Source: Ignavibacteriota bacterium
GTDB lineage: Bacteria > Bacteroidota > Ignavibacteria > UBA10030 > UBA6906
Assembly (NCBI GenBank): GCA_016707525.1
Contig: JADJHP010000002.1
Coordinates: 504,501 to 568,500 of the forward strand
Direction: 5' to 3'
Length of the DNA stretch: 64,000 nt
The notes beneath the pieces were generated by a model that worked only from the letters and a program-made list of their open reading frames with translations, was not told where the DNA came from and searched no databases. A program made the position numbers and the translations under genes. Positions 25,886-34,450 of this stretch are shown piece after piece. The first letter of the stretch is position 1. The number at the start of each line of letters is the position of its first letter.

Positions 25886-25942
25886 GATGCTGCTCCTTTA
25901 CAGTATGTGATAGGTACGACGTCGTTCAGATGCATGTGAAAC

Positions 25943-27412
25943 CTAATGTTTGCGGAGGAGGTCGTAGAGGACCGCCTTTTGTTCTCTGCGCTGCTGTGCC
26001 GCGGGTTCATTCCCCGGCAAAGGGGCCCAGTCCGGCGAACCCTGCTCGAGCGCGCGTTCGAATTGCCACCGGTGCGGGAACACCGTTCCCTGAAATCCCG
26101 CGAGTGACCGGCGTTGCGTGGGCAGGAGGAAATCGGCAGAGAGCCGGCTGTCCACCCGCACGGTGTCCACCACGACCGAATCCAGACGCGCACAGGCGAA
26201 GATGATCACCAGTTGCTGTTCGGTCCATACTCCGCTGTTCTCCAATGACCTCCTGAAATCCGAGGAGCCATCGTACCGGGTGCCGGTCAACGGTGCGATC
26301 GAGGTAGTGTCGACGCCGCCACGGTGCACTTCACGGAGCACATCGTGCGTGACCGCATACGGGGTCAGGCGGACGACGTTCTGTTCGAACACATTCTGGA
26401 CGAAGAACAGGAGGATGAATGCAATGATACCTGCCACGACCGGTGCGATGACCCATCCGGCTCCGATCCGGAGGAGGACCGCATAGTTGATCCCGCGTCC
26501 GCCCTGCGCAAGTCCGACCCCGATGACGGCACCGATCACCACCTGGGTGCTCGACAGCGGAACGAGCGGGAAACTCGGCAGGCCAGCATCGATCAGCAGG
26601 CCTTCAAGGGCCTGCGATGTGAACAGGAACAGGACGATCGATTCCGCGACCACCACCACGAGTCCGGACAGCGGGGTGATCTTGTACAGGTCCTTCCCCA
26701 CGGTCTCCATCACACGCTCGCCGTACGTATAGATGCCCACCGCGATCGATGCGCCACCGATGAAGAAGAGCTGCTCGGTCCCGGAGATGCGCACCATCTG
26801 CAGCAAGGTGAGGTCCGAAAACGGGGAGGCGGGGACGAACATGCCCATGACATTGGCGATGTTGTTCGCACCCAGCATGTATGCCGCGATCGCCGCTCCG
26901 ATCATCAGGCCGGTGCGTGTCCAGGCATCGATGTGGAGCATATGGAAGCGCATGTTGCGCAGGATCACCCCGACCAGCTTCAGGAGCACGAACGCAAACA
27001 CGGCCGCGAGGATCGGCCCGATGAGCCATGTCGACACGATCTTGGAGAGGGAGGTGGTGTCGGTGGGCGACCCGGTGAACATGTTCCATCCGATGATCCC
27101 GCCTACGACGGCCTGGGATGTGGAGACAGGCAGTTTCAGCCTGGTCATCCATGCGACAGTAAGGCCGACGGCAAGGGCGACGGTGAAGCAGCCGGCGATG
27201 GCGTTGACCGCACCCAGCGTGTTGAGGGTCTGCGTCGTGCCGGCGCCGCTGAAGACCGCTCCCAGGAGGACGAAGATGCCCGCCACGACCGCGGCCGTGC
27301 GAAAACGCACCATGCGGGAGGCGACGGCGGTCCCGAAGACGTTCACCGCGTGATTGGCCCCGAGCGACCATCCCAGGAACACCCCGGTGCTGATGAAGAG
27401 CCAGTTGATCAT
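25943..27412 (-). CDS. pit: PiT family inorganic phosphate transporter
   Basis: 489 aa, inner-membrane phosphate:cation symporter. Both PiT signature repeats are present: GANHAVNVFGTAVASRM near the N-terminus, and GANNIANVMGMF in the middle. PVSTSQAVVGGIIGWN and SSTQVVIGAVIGVGLAQG are the paired conserved loops. After about residue 385 a ~105-residue hydrophilic tail follows (ending AVLYDLLRKH) that short PiT proteins lack. ATG 27412 is chosen because the GANHAV helix follows directly. It lies 7 nt after the DUF47/PhoU-like gene, a standard partner. Confidence 0.9.
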   Translation of the reverse strand: MINWLFISTGVFLGWSLGANHAVNVFGTAVASRMVRFRTAAVVAGIFVLLGAVFSGAGTTQTLNTLGAVNAIAGCFTVALAVGLTVAWMTRLKLPVSTSQAVVGGIIGWNMFTGSPTDTTSLSKIVSTWLIGPILAAVFAFVLLKLVGVILRNMRFHMLHIDAWTRTGLMIGAAIAAYMLGANNIANVMGMFVPASPFSDLTLLQMVRISGTEQLFFIGGASIAVGIYTYGERVMETVGKDLYKITPLSGLVVVVAESIVLFLFTSQALEGLLIDAGLPSFPLVPLSSTQVVIGAVIGVGLAQGGRGINYAVLLRIGAGWVIAPVVAGIIAFILLFFVQNVFEQNVVRLTPYAVTHDVLREVHRGGVDTTSIAPLTGTRYDGSSDFRRSLENSGVWTEQQLVIIFACARLDSVVVDTVRVDSRLSADFLLPTQRRSLAGFQGTVFPHRWQFERALEQGSPDWAPLPGNEPAAQQRREQKAVLYDLLRKH

Positions 27413-27419
27413 GGCCGGC

Positions 27420-28070
27420 CTAGAGGCTCCGCTTGATGGTGGCGATGGCAAGACGGTCGCAGACGTCCTCTGCTTCGTCCGCGATCGCCTCGATATGATA
27501 GGTGAAATAGCGCATGTGGATCTTCTTGCTCAGATCGATGTCCATCCGGAAGATGTTCCGCTTGATCCGGTCGCCGATCATGTCCGATTGCTTCTCGTAG
27601 AACATCGCCTTGTTGATGTAGTCCCGCACCTGGTCCGGTTCGCGGAAATAGGCGCGGATCGCGCTGACCATGTGCTCCACGGTGGACATCGCCGCATCGG
27701 TCAGGTCCAGGTACAGCGGCTTGAATTCCTCCATCACCTCGGGAACCTCCACATCGAACTGTGCGAGGGTCTCGGTGATCCTGTTGAGGACCCGGTCACT
27801 GCTTTCGAGGAGTCCCAGAACGTCGCCGCGCGACTCCGGGATGAGTGTCTCCATGTAGAGCTTCGTCTCGATCGAACGGCGCAGGGTATCGCCGGTGCTC
27901 TCGATATTCTCCAGGTCCTGCATATGAACGGCGAACTGATCGGTCTGCCCGCGCAGGTAGCACTTCATGCCTTCCTTGAAGACCAGTGCGCCGCGGATGA
28001 CCTGGTCCAGGTATTCGTCGATCTGTCGTTCGAGTTTTCTGGTCTTACGGAGCAGAAGATCCATTGCCAT
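27420..28070 (-). CDS. DUF47 family PhoU-like phosphate transport regulator
   Basis: 216-aa all-helical cytosolic protein: LLLRKTRKLERQIDEYLDQV at the N-terminus, then HMQDLENIESTGDTLRRSIE and, near the end, HIEAIADEAEDVCDRLAIA. This matches the DUF47/PhoU-like family, which is usually encoded next to PiT transporters and is thought to regulate them through a metal-bound bundle. The PiT gene begins 7 nt downstream. Its start (ATG 28070) would overlap the true end of the upstream gene if that gene is read in the alternative frame. Confidence 0.88.
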   Translation of the reverse strand: MAMDLLLRKTRKLERQIDEYLDQVIRGALVFKEGMKCYLRGQTDQFAVHMQDLENIESTGDTLRRSIETKLYMETLIPESRGDVLGLLESSDRVLNRITETLAQFDVEVPEVMEEFKPLYLDLTDAAMSTVEHMVSAIRAYFREPDQVRDYINKAMFYEKQSDMIGDRIKRNIFRMDIDLSKKIHMRYFTYHIEAIADEAEDVCDRLAIATIKRSL

Positions 28071-28097
28071 TGTCCTTCAACACGTTGCGAAAAAAGA

Positions 28098-28760
28098 TCA
28101 GATAGAGGACGCCGACGATCCCACAACAGATGAGAAGGAGAGGGATCTCTTCGGCTTGGCAGCGGAACTGACCCGGCAGCCGTCGCTCAGCCCCAGGCCC
28201 GCTTTGTGAATGCTGATGCCCGAGCGGTCATCGGTTTCGAAGATCGTGAAGGGTGCCGCAGGTTCTTTTTCGGTCTGCGCCGGGTCCGAGGAAACGACCG
28301 ACGTGACCGCAAACCCGGGCGGGAGTACCAGGGCCCCGGTGTACTGAGAGATCTGGCGGGTGGTCGTATTGCGGAAACTCAGCACGACGGTCCGGTTCCC
28401 GAACTCGCCGGCCTTCAATCCCCGCCACGCCGGGAGCGTATCCACGGTCATGGTGAGCACGAGCGACCCCCCGGAAGCGTGGCTGCCCATCAGGTGGATC
28501 ATCGGGATGCCATCCCGTATGACGAATGCCGCTGAAATGCTGCTGTCCGAGGTTCCGATCACCGCCCCCGGGATGCCGCGGTCGAACGGGACATCCATCG
28601 GCAGCAGGAGAGACGAGTCGGGCGTGATGGTGCAGGCGACCACGCCGGCACCATTGCCGAGCACGGTGATCCTCTCGTCGAGCCGGTACGATCCCTTGCC
28701 GGCTCCCCGGAGGGGGAGGGCGAAGAGGACCAGCAGCAGTATGATGCATCGCATCCGCAT
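28098..28760 (-). CDS. Exported protein of unknown function, C-terminus probably frameshifted
   Basis: 220 aa with an N-terminal signal (LLLVLFALPLRGAGKG) and a beta-rich domain with no motif I recognise (for example RITVLGNGAGVVACTITPD and RTVVLSFRNTTTRQISQY). The last ~30 residues are low-complexity Ser-rich. A different frame of the same strand, open from about 28223 down to TAA 28045-28047, encodes a clear membrane helix and basic tail: IPLLLICCGIVGVLYLIFF then RNVLKDNGNG. The natural protein is therefore likely to end in a membrane anchor, and one base is missing (or two extra) between about 28130 and 28223. It lies between the anion symporter and DUF47 genes. Confidence 0.6.
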   Translation of the reverse strand: MRMRCIILLLVLFALPLRGAGKGSYRLDERITVLGNGAGVVACTITPDSSLLLPMDVPFDRGIPGAVIGTSDSSISAAFVIRDGIPMIHLMGSHASGGSLVLTMTVDTLPAWRGLKAGEFGNRTVVLSFRNTTTRQISQYTGALVLPPGFAVTSVVSSDPAQTEKEPAAPFTIFETDDRSGISIHKAGLGLSDGCRVSSAAKPKRSLSFSSVVGSSASSI

Positions 28761-28778
28761 GAGATGTACCCTGTCTGC

Positions 28779-30308
28779 CTAGAGCCCCGGTGTGAGGCCC
28801 AGGAAGTGGAACCATGTGAATCCTGCGATCGTCAGCAGCAGGATCCCGATGGTTGCGATCACAAACCCGAACTTGAGATTGTCCAGTACGGAATATTGCC
28901 CCGTCGTGAAAAGGATCACGTTGGGCTTGGCGCTGATCGGCAGCCCGATCACCCAGTCGATCGTGAACGCGGCCGGGAGTGCGAGCGCCAGGGGGTTGAA
29001 CCCGAGTTGCTGCGCCAGCGCGATGATGAACGGGATCAGGATGATGGTCCGCATCGTCTTGCTCGTGAAGACCAGATGGGAGTACATCATCAACGAGATC
29101 ACAATGATGTAGACCGTCCAGAAATTCACATGGGTGCCGAAATTCAGCGCCCGGAAGATGTTCTGCACGACCCACGTGGCGGCGCCGGTGTCGTTCAGTG
29201 CGAGTCCCCCGGCATACGCCCCCGCGCTGAAGATCATCAGATGCCACGGGATATCTGCTTCATTCCATTGCAGGATCCCGATGCGCGGGGAGAGGGTGAT
29301 GATGGCGCCGACGAGGGCTGCCATGACCGCGTCGATCTCGAAGCCGAACCACTGCATGTGGAACCGGTCGGTGACCCACAGGAACACCACGATCCCGAAG
29401 ATCAATGCTCCTTTTTTTTCCTGCAGGGAGACCGGTCCCATGGCGTGAAGCTGTTCTTTCAATGCATCCATGCCGCCAGTGATCTGGGGGCGCACCTCGT
29501 CCGGTTTGAGCCGGAAGAGCAGGCGCGGGCCGATCACCCAGGCGATCGCCATGGCGATCAGGGCGATGGGCAAACTGGCGAACATCCAGTCGGTGTAGTA
29601 GACCTTGGATCCCGTCATGTTCGCGATGAATGCGATGGCGATCAGATTGGCGGTGCTCCCCGTCATGAATGCCGAGGAGAAGATGTTGATCCCGAGCAGG
29701 TTCTGCAGGAAGAGGTTGCGCCCGAAATTGTTCGGGGTCTCCGCGGTGGCGCCGTAGATCGCGCCGACAACCATCATGATCGGGAGCGTCATGACGGTCC
29801 GTGCGGCCGTTGCCGGGATCAGGGGGGCGAGGCAGAGTTGCAGCAGGAGGAACGCGAGGAGCATGGGACGTGCACTGGAGCCGAATCGGACCACCAGGGT
29901 CAGCGCTGCCCGCTTCGCAATGTTCGTCTTGATCAGCACCGAACTCAGGATGAAGGCCAGCACGTTCAACCAGATGACATCGAACCCCAGCACGCCGAGG
30001 ACATTCTTGCTTTCCCACCCATCCAGGAAGACCAGTAACGCCATGAGTATCAACGACGTTACGTACGTCGGCACCGGCTCCGCCACCCACCAGATCAATG
30101 CAAGCGAGAAGCTGGCGATCACCGCCTGGCCGCCTGCCGTCAGTCCGGCAGGCGTCGGCATGTAATACAGCGCCAGAAAGACCGCCAGTCCGATGGGAAC
30201 GCCGAGATACTTCATCCAGCGTTCCATCGGTGTGGCTTTCCGCTTGTGAACGACCGAGAGCTTGTGTTTCTCCAGGTCGAGCAGATCGTCGAGGGGGCGT
30301 TCGGTCAT
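28779..30308 (-). CDS. DASS/SLC13 family sodium:anion symporter
   Basis: 509 aa with ~12 membrane helices after a charged N-terminus. Motifs of the divalent anion:sodium symporter family are IWWVAEPVPTYVTSL, the SNT-like first motif FSSAFMTGSTANLIAIAF, and the second hairpin with YSHLVFTSKTMRTIILIPF. Members carry dicarboxylates, citrate, sulfate or, in some branches, phosphate. The surrounding phosphate genes make an inorganic anion possible, but the substrate cannot be read from sequence. It follows the exopolyphosphatase gene by 12 nt and is probably in the same operon. Confidence 0.88.
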   Translation of the reverse strand: MTERPLDDLLDLEKHKLSVVHKRKATPMERWMKYLGVPIGLAVFLALYYMPTPAGLTAGGQAVIASFSLALIWWVAEPVPTYVTSLILMALLVFLDGWESKNVLGVLGFDVIWLNVLAFILSSVLIKTNIAKRAALTLVVRFGSSARPMLLAFLLLQLCLAPLIPATAARTVMTLPIMMVVGAIYGATAETPNNFGRNLFLQNLLGINIFSSAFMTGSTANLIAIAFIANMTGSKVYYTDWMFASLPIALIAMAIAWVIGPRLLFRLKPDEVRPQITGGMDALKEQLHAMGPVSLQEKKGALIFGIVVFLWVTDRFHMQWFGFEIDAVMAALVGAIITLSPRIGILQWNEADIPWHLMIFSAGAYAGGLALNDTGAATWVVQNIFRALNFGTHVNFWTVYIIVISLMMYSHLVFTSKTMRTIILIPFIIALAQQLGFNPLALALPAAFTIDWVIGLPISAKPNVILFTTGQYSVLDNLKFGFVIATIGILLLTIAGFTWFHFLGLTPGL

Positions 30309-30320
30309 GGATGGCTGCCG

Positions 30321-31235
30321 TCAGGCTCCGAACCGGTCGACCAGCAGGCCATGTCGCAGCCCGCGATCACTCACGGTGAAGATGTCCTTGTGGAGCTTCT
30401 CCATGATGGTATGCACGATGCAGAGTCCGGCGAGGATGACATCCGCACGCTTGGGCTGGAGCCCGATGACGTGGCGGCGGTCCTCCACGGACCGTGACCT
30501 GTACAGCTCGATCTGCCGGTCGATCTCCCATTTGTCAATGGTCGAACCCTGCACGATGTCCGGGTCGTATTTGGCAAGGCGATGCCGTACACCCGCGATG
30601 TTCGTGACGGTCCCACCCATGCCCACCAGCGCATCGGGGGCTGCCGCGGCATCAAGGCGTTCGAGGTCCTTGCCGACCGCATCCATTGCTTCTTTGAGAC
30701 GCTCCGGCGTGACCACGTCACCAAGCCCGAATGATTCCGTGAAGCGGAGGGCTCCGACATTCAGGCTGAAGCGGTCCTGCACTGCCGTGCCCTTGCCGAA
30801 GACGAACTCTGTACTGCCACCGCCGGTGTCGAAGATCACCATGGAACCGTCGGAGAGTCCGACGCCGGATTTGACTGCGAGGTAGGAAAGACGGCTTTCC
30901 TCCTCACCGGGGATCACTTCGATCGCCAGTCCGCAGCGTTCACGGACGCGATCGATGAATTGCTTGCTGTTCCTCGCTGTGCGCAGGGCCATGGTGCCGA
31001 CCGCGGCGACCGCGCCGGCACCTTCCTTTGCCGCTTCGGCGACCATGCCGGCGATCGCGGCGACATTCCGCTCCATCGTCTCGGGGCCGATCTCACCGGT
31101 CGACTGCAGCGTCTCTCCAAGCCGGGTGAGATCAGCGCGGTCAAGCACCACGCCCCACGTCCCGTCGTCCTTGCGTTCACCGATGTGGAACTTGATCGAA
31201 TTGGTGCCGATATCAATGACGGCAAACCGTGCCAT
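30321..31235 (-). CDS. ppx: Exopolyphosphatase / pppGpp phosphohydrolase (Ppx/GppA)
   Basis: 304-aa ASKHA-fold enzyme that releases phosphate from polyphosphate or hydrolyses pppGpp. Phosphate-1 loop VIDIGTNSIKFHIGE, then ALRTARNS, the catalytic Glu region IPGEEESRLSYLAV, phosphate-2 loop IFDTGGGSTEFVF and the adenosine-like GMGGTVTNIAGV are all present. It has the short single-module form without an HD extension. It lies 10 nt after the CYTH-like gene and 12 nt before the anion symporter, within the phosphate block. Confidence 0.92.
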   Translation of the reverse strand: MARFAVIDIGTNSIKFHIGERKDDGTWGVVLDRADLTRLGETLQSTGEIGPETMERNVAAIAGMVAEAAKEGAGAVAAVGTMALRTARNSKQFIDRVRERCGLAIEVIPGEEESRLSYLAVKSGVGLSDGSMVIFDTGGGSTEFVFGKGTAVQDRFSLNVGALRFTESFGLGDVVTPERLKEAMDAVGKDLERLDAAAAPDALVGMGGTVTNIAGVRHRLAKYDPDIVQGSTIDKWEIDRQIELYRSRSVEDRRHVIGLQPKRADVILAGLCIVHTIMEKLHKDIFTVSDRGLRHGLLVDRFGA

Positions 31236-31245
31236 GGCCCGCTCC

Positions 31246-31905
31246 TTATGCTGTCATGTTGACGAGTGACTTCAGACCGCGGAGGTAGTTGATGTTCGGA
31301 TAGCAGTCGAGGCCGAGTTCGCGGACCGTGGCAATGACCTTCGCCGGATCCTCGGACTCGATGGCGACCGTCCGCGTCTTGCGCCCGTCAGCGGTCACTT
31401 CCGCCATCTCGGCGATGCATCCGTTGATCGTGTACCCGGTACGGACCTTCTTGACGTCCACTGCGCGGAGATGCTTGCTGGGCTTGATGAGTTCGTCGAT
31501 GAACTGCTGAAAGGTGTATTCGGTGCGGGCGAATGCCGGCGGCTGGACTCGGAATGCGGCGAAGACATTCACGATCTCAGCAACGGGAAGGGGGAAGGAA
31601 CCCTTCATGATGGGCTTCCACTGCTCGAGGCTGTCGTCATTGACCTGTTGCAAGGTCTTGATGTCCATGAGCATGTCGCGAACCTTGGTATTGTCATTGC
31701 TCACTGCCGACAGGATGTAGACCTCGGCACTCTCCCTGACCTTCTCCGGCGTGAATGCAGCGACGCGTTTCTCGGCTTCGCCAAAACCTTCGCCGAATGT
31801 TCTCCATTCCCAACGGGGGATGATCTTCTCCATGAGGTACTCCGTGATGTGTTGTAACTGGGGGTGTTTGTATGATTGGAATGAGAAATTCTGTTCACTT
31901 TCCAT
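31246..31905 (-). CDS. CYTH-like (triphosphate-tunnel) domain protein
   Basis: 219 aa from ATG 31905 (GTG 31914 is possible). The N-terminal half has PRWEWRTFGEGFGEAEKRV, VRESAEVYILSAVSNDNTKV and RDMLMDIKTL. The C-terminal half has VKKVRTGYTINGCIAEMAEV, TVAIESED and an ending ELGLDCYPNINYLRGLKSLV. The alternating charged strands, the EIE-like VAIESED and the final helix resemble the CYTH fold, which binds triphosphate or polyphosphate, though the N-terminal ExExK signature is imperfect (ESAEV). Its place 10 nt upstream of ppx supports a polyphosphate-related role. The fold is inferred by eye. Confidence 0.6.
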   Translation of the reverse strand: MESEQNFSFQSYKHPQLQHITEYLMEKIIPRWEWRTFGEGFGEAEKRVAAFTPEKVRESAEVYILSAVSNDNTKVRDMLMDIKTLQQVNDDSLEQWKPIMKGSFPLPVAEIVNVFAAFRVQPPAFARTEYTFQQFIDELIKPSKHLRAVDVKKVRTGYTINGCIAEMAEVTADGRKTRTVAIESEDPAKVIATVRELGLDCYPNINYLRGLKSLVNMTA

Positions 31906-31971
31906 GCCACACACAAGAGTGACGTTTCCGATCTGTTTTCAGCGATTCTGGATCGATCTTGGATGGCGGAG

Positions 31972-31985
31972 GGCGAAATTTCGCC
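31972..31985. promoter_or_regulatory. Perfect 14-bp palindrome in divergent intergenic region
   Basis: GGCGAAATTTCGCC lies between the divergently transcribed CYTH/ppx block and the PhnD-like/kinase/regulator operon, centred ~37 nt upstream of the -33 element of the latter. The position suits a dimeric regulator site. A half copy (TTTTTCGCC) follows at about 32000. Confidence 0.4.
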
Positions 31986-32014
31986 GTTCGGGTGACGGTT
32001 TTTCGCCTTTTCCA

Positions 32015-32044
32015 TTGCATATGGAGGGCGAGGCTGGTATCTTC
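32015..32044 (+). promoter_or_regulatory. Putative promoter for PhnD-like/kinase/regulator operon
   Basis: TTG (32015-32017), a 20-nt spacer and TATCTTC (32038-32044) follow the same pattern as other promoters in the window, ending 25 nt before ATG 32070. Confidence 0.5.
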
Positions 32045-32069
32045 ACGTATCATCTATTAAAGAGCAGCC

Positions 32070-32987
32070 ATGCAGCATCGCCTCCGCGCCGCATCCCTCC
32101 TTCTTATCATCGTCCTGTTCCTCGGCGTTGCGAGCCTCATTCTCTATTCCTGGACGACCGATATCGGGCAGGGATTCCCCCCATCTCCGCCCGGCCAGCG
32201 ATCATCGGCAGTCAGCCGCAAACCCGTGCTCTCCATAGGCGTCGTTTCGAGATATCCTCCACCGGTGATCTACCACGGCTACCAGCCGATCATGGATTAT
32301 CTTACGGAGCGAACTCCGTACATCTTTGAGCTCCGGCCGGCGGGCTCATATCAGGAAGCCGTGGATCGCCTTGTGCGGGGGGAAACCGCCGCTGCCTTCC
32401 TGGGAACCTACATCTACGTCCGGGCACACGATCAGTTCGGCGTGCAGGCCATTCTCAAGCCGCTGAATGAGAATGGCGAGCCTCTCTCCCGCTCCGTGCT
32501 GATCACCCGTTCCGGTAGTCCGATCCAGAATGTGCGCGACCTGGCGGGCAAGCGGCTTGCCCTGCCATCCCAGGATTCATTCTCCGGCAATTGGCTCCCG
32601 CTGGCGGAGTTCGGCCCGGACGAGGCTCCTGTCGTCCGCCATTTCTCTCACCACCATTCGGTGGTGTACCAGGTCTTGCGCGGGGCATTCGATGCCGGCG
32701 TGGTGAAGGAGCGCGTGGCCCGGGAATTCACCAACCGGGATATCCGCATCGTCCTCTCTTCGTCACCGATCCCGGGTTCGCCCCTCGTCGTCCGGAAAGA
32801 TTGTGATACCGCGATCGTCCGGGCGATACGCACAGCGCTTCTCGACATCGACGTGCGGCGATCGTATGACAGAGAACTCGTGCAACAGTGGGACCAGGAA
32901 TTCCGGTATGGGTTTGCGGAGGCGACCGAGGAGGACTTCAACGGCATCCGTGGTCTGCTCCAGGGACGGGGAGGGAAGCGCCCATGA
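32070..32987 (+). CDS. Membrane-anchored PhnD-like (phosphate/phosphite/phosphonate) binding protein
   Basis: 305 aa with an N-terminal membrane anchor (residues ~8-27). The periplasmic binding domain begins KPVLSIGVVSRYPPPVIYHG; YQPIMDYLTERTPYIFELRP, DRLVRGETAAAFLGTYIYV, DLAGKRLALPSQDSFSG and VLRGAFDAGVVKERVARE are typical of the PhnD/SsuA/transferrin-like family. No ABC permease or ATPase gene is near. Instead its stop overlaps the ATG of a histidine kinase (ATGA at 32984-32987), so a ligand-sensing role is more likely than transport. The actual ligand is unknown. Confidence 0.85.
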   Translation: MQHRLRAASLLLIIVLFLGVASLILYSWTTDIGQGFPPSPPGQRSSAVSRKPVLSIGVVSRYPPPVIYHGYQPIMDYLTERTPYIFELRPAGSYQEAVDRLVRGETAAAFLGTYIYVRAHDQFGVQAILKPLNENGEPLSRSVLITRSGSPIQNVRDLAGKRLALPSQDSFSGNWLPLAEFGPDEAPVVRHFSHHHSVVYQVLRGAFDAGVVKERVAREFTNRDIRIVLSSSPIPGSPLVVRKDCDTAIVRAIRTALLDIDVRRSYDRELVQQWDQEFRYGFAEATEEDFNGIRGLLQGRGGKRP

Positions 32988-34450
32988 CCACGTCCGTCCG
33001 CCTGAGCCTGAAGGCGCGCCTCATGCTCATCATCGGGGGCATCACCGCGCTCCTGATGACCGTGATCTCCATGAGCATCCTGTACCAATGGCGGGTCATG
33101 ATCGTGGAGAATCAACGGCACAATGCCGAAGGCGTGACCCGTGCCATCGCCATCACCCTCACGGATGCCTTCCTCTATGGTGAATCGGAAGACCCACCCC
33201 TGGAGGACCTTCTCGAGAGGAACGTGCGGAGCTTCGGGCTCACGATCCCCGGCCTCCGCTGGATCGCGGTGATCGACAACAACGGGACGATCCTGGCCCA
33301 TAGCAATGATGCGATGGCAGGGCATCCGATCGGTGATACACTCAAGGCTGCCATCCTGCGGGCCGACCGGCTGATCAGTGCGATCTCGCATGACGATCAC
33401 CAGGGGTGGGTGTTGGAAACGGCCCAGCCCCTCAGTGTGGGTGGGAAGCGCTGGGGAGTGGTGCACGTCGCCTTCGATGCGGAGACCACCCACCGGGAGA
33501 TCCGGTCCCTGTTCTTTCTCCTCATGGCGCTGACCTGGGGGACGACGGCGACGACGTTGATCATCCTCTATCTGCTGATCGGGCGCCTGACGGATTCGCT
33601 GCATCAGTTCGTTGTGCTCATGGACCGGACCGGCCTGGAGTCGGAGGAGATGGTCACTGTCGCCCGGCGCTCGGATGAGATCGGCTTCCTGTTGCACCAC
33701 TTCGGCCTGCTGCGTCAACGCCTCGCCCAATCGCGGCGGGAGCTCCTTGCCGTGCAGGAGCAGATCGCCCACGCTGAGAAACTCGCTTCGATCGGGCGTC
33801 TCGCCTCCGGCGTCGCGCACGAGATCAACAATCCGCTGGCCGGTCTGAAGAACTGTCTCTATGCGATCGAGCGTGAGCCGGAGAATTATACCCAGACACG
33901 GCTCTACCTTTCGCTGATGAAGGAGGGGATGGAGTACATTGAAACGGTCGTCCAGAAGCTCCTCGGGTTCGCGCGCCAGCAGCCGGCGAGCATGCAACCG
34001 GTGGACATCAATGCCGTGATCATGAAGGTCGTCCGCCTCGTCGACTACAATATCAAGAAACGGAAGATCGTCCTGCATACGGACCTTGCGGAGGGCCTGC
34101 CGGTGCTGACCGGTGATCCCCAGCTCCTCGCCGAGGTGTTCATGAATATCCTCCTCAATGCCATCGATGCGGTGGAGGAGCGGGGGCGGATCACTCTCGT
34201 TTCGGCATGCACCGACGGCATCGTGGCTGTGCATATCACGGACGACGGGATGGGGATCGATCCGGAGCACCTGGCGCACATCTTCGATCCGTTCTTCACG
34301 ACCAAAGGGCCGAAAGAGGGGACCGGACTGGGGCTGTCGGTCAGCCTCGGCATCGTCGAGACCCACGGCGGCCGCATCCGGGTGCGGAGCGAGCAGGGAA
34401 AGGGGTCCGATTTCAGTGTTGAGTTGCCAGTCGAGGGAAGGGGCCGATGA
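32984..34450 (+). CDS. Sensor histidine kinase partnered with PhnD-like protein
   Basis: 488 aa. Membrane helix 1 (~13-34), a ~135-residue extracytoplasmic sensor (GLRWIAVIDNNGTILAHSND is Cache-like), and membrane helix 2 (~176-199) come first. A HAMP-like linker and coiled segment (EQIAHAEKLASIGRLA) follow. The H-box is SGVAHEINNPLAGL (His279), the N-box MNILLNAIDAV, then DDGMGI, FDPFFTTK and GTGLGLSVSLGIVE. This is the NtrB/HydH-like layout that pairs with sigma-54 regulators. ATG 32984 was chosen over an upstream in-frame start because of the 4-nt overlap. It also overlaps the regulator gene by 4 nt (ATGA at 34447). Confidence 0.92.
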   Translation: MTTSVRLSLKARLMLIIGGITALLMTVISMSILYQWRVMIVENQRHNAEGVTRAIAITLTDAFLYGESEDPPLEDLLERNVRSFGLTIPGLRWIAVIDNNGTILAHSNDAMAGHPIGDTLKAAILRADRLISAISHDDHQGWVLETAQPLSVGGKRWGVVHVAFDAETTHREIRSLFFLLMALTWGTTATTLIILYLLIGRLTDSLHQFVVLMDRTGLESEEMVTVARRSDEIGFLLHHFGLLRQRLAQSRRELLAVQEQIAHAEKLASIGRLASGVAHEINNPLAGLKNCLYAIEREPENYTQTRLYLSLMKEGMEYIETVVQKLLGFARQQPASMQPVDINAVIMKVVRLVDYNIKKRKIVLHTDLAEGLPVLTGDPQLLAEVFMNILLNAIDAVEERGRITLVSACTDGIVAVHITDDGMGIDPEHLAHIFDPFFTTKGPKEGTGLGLSVSLGIVETHGGRIRVRSEQGKGSDFSVELPVEGRGR

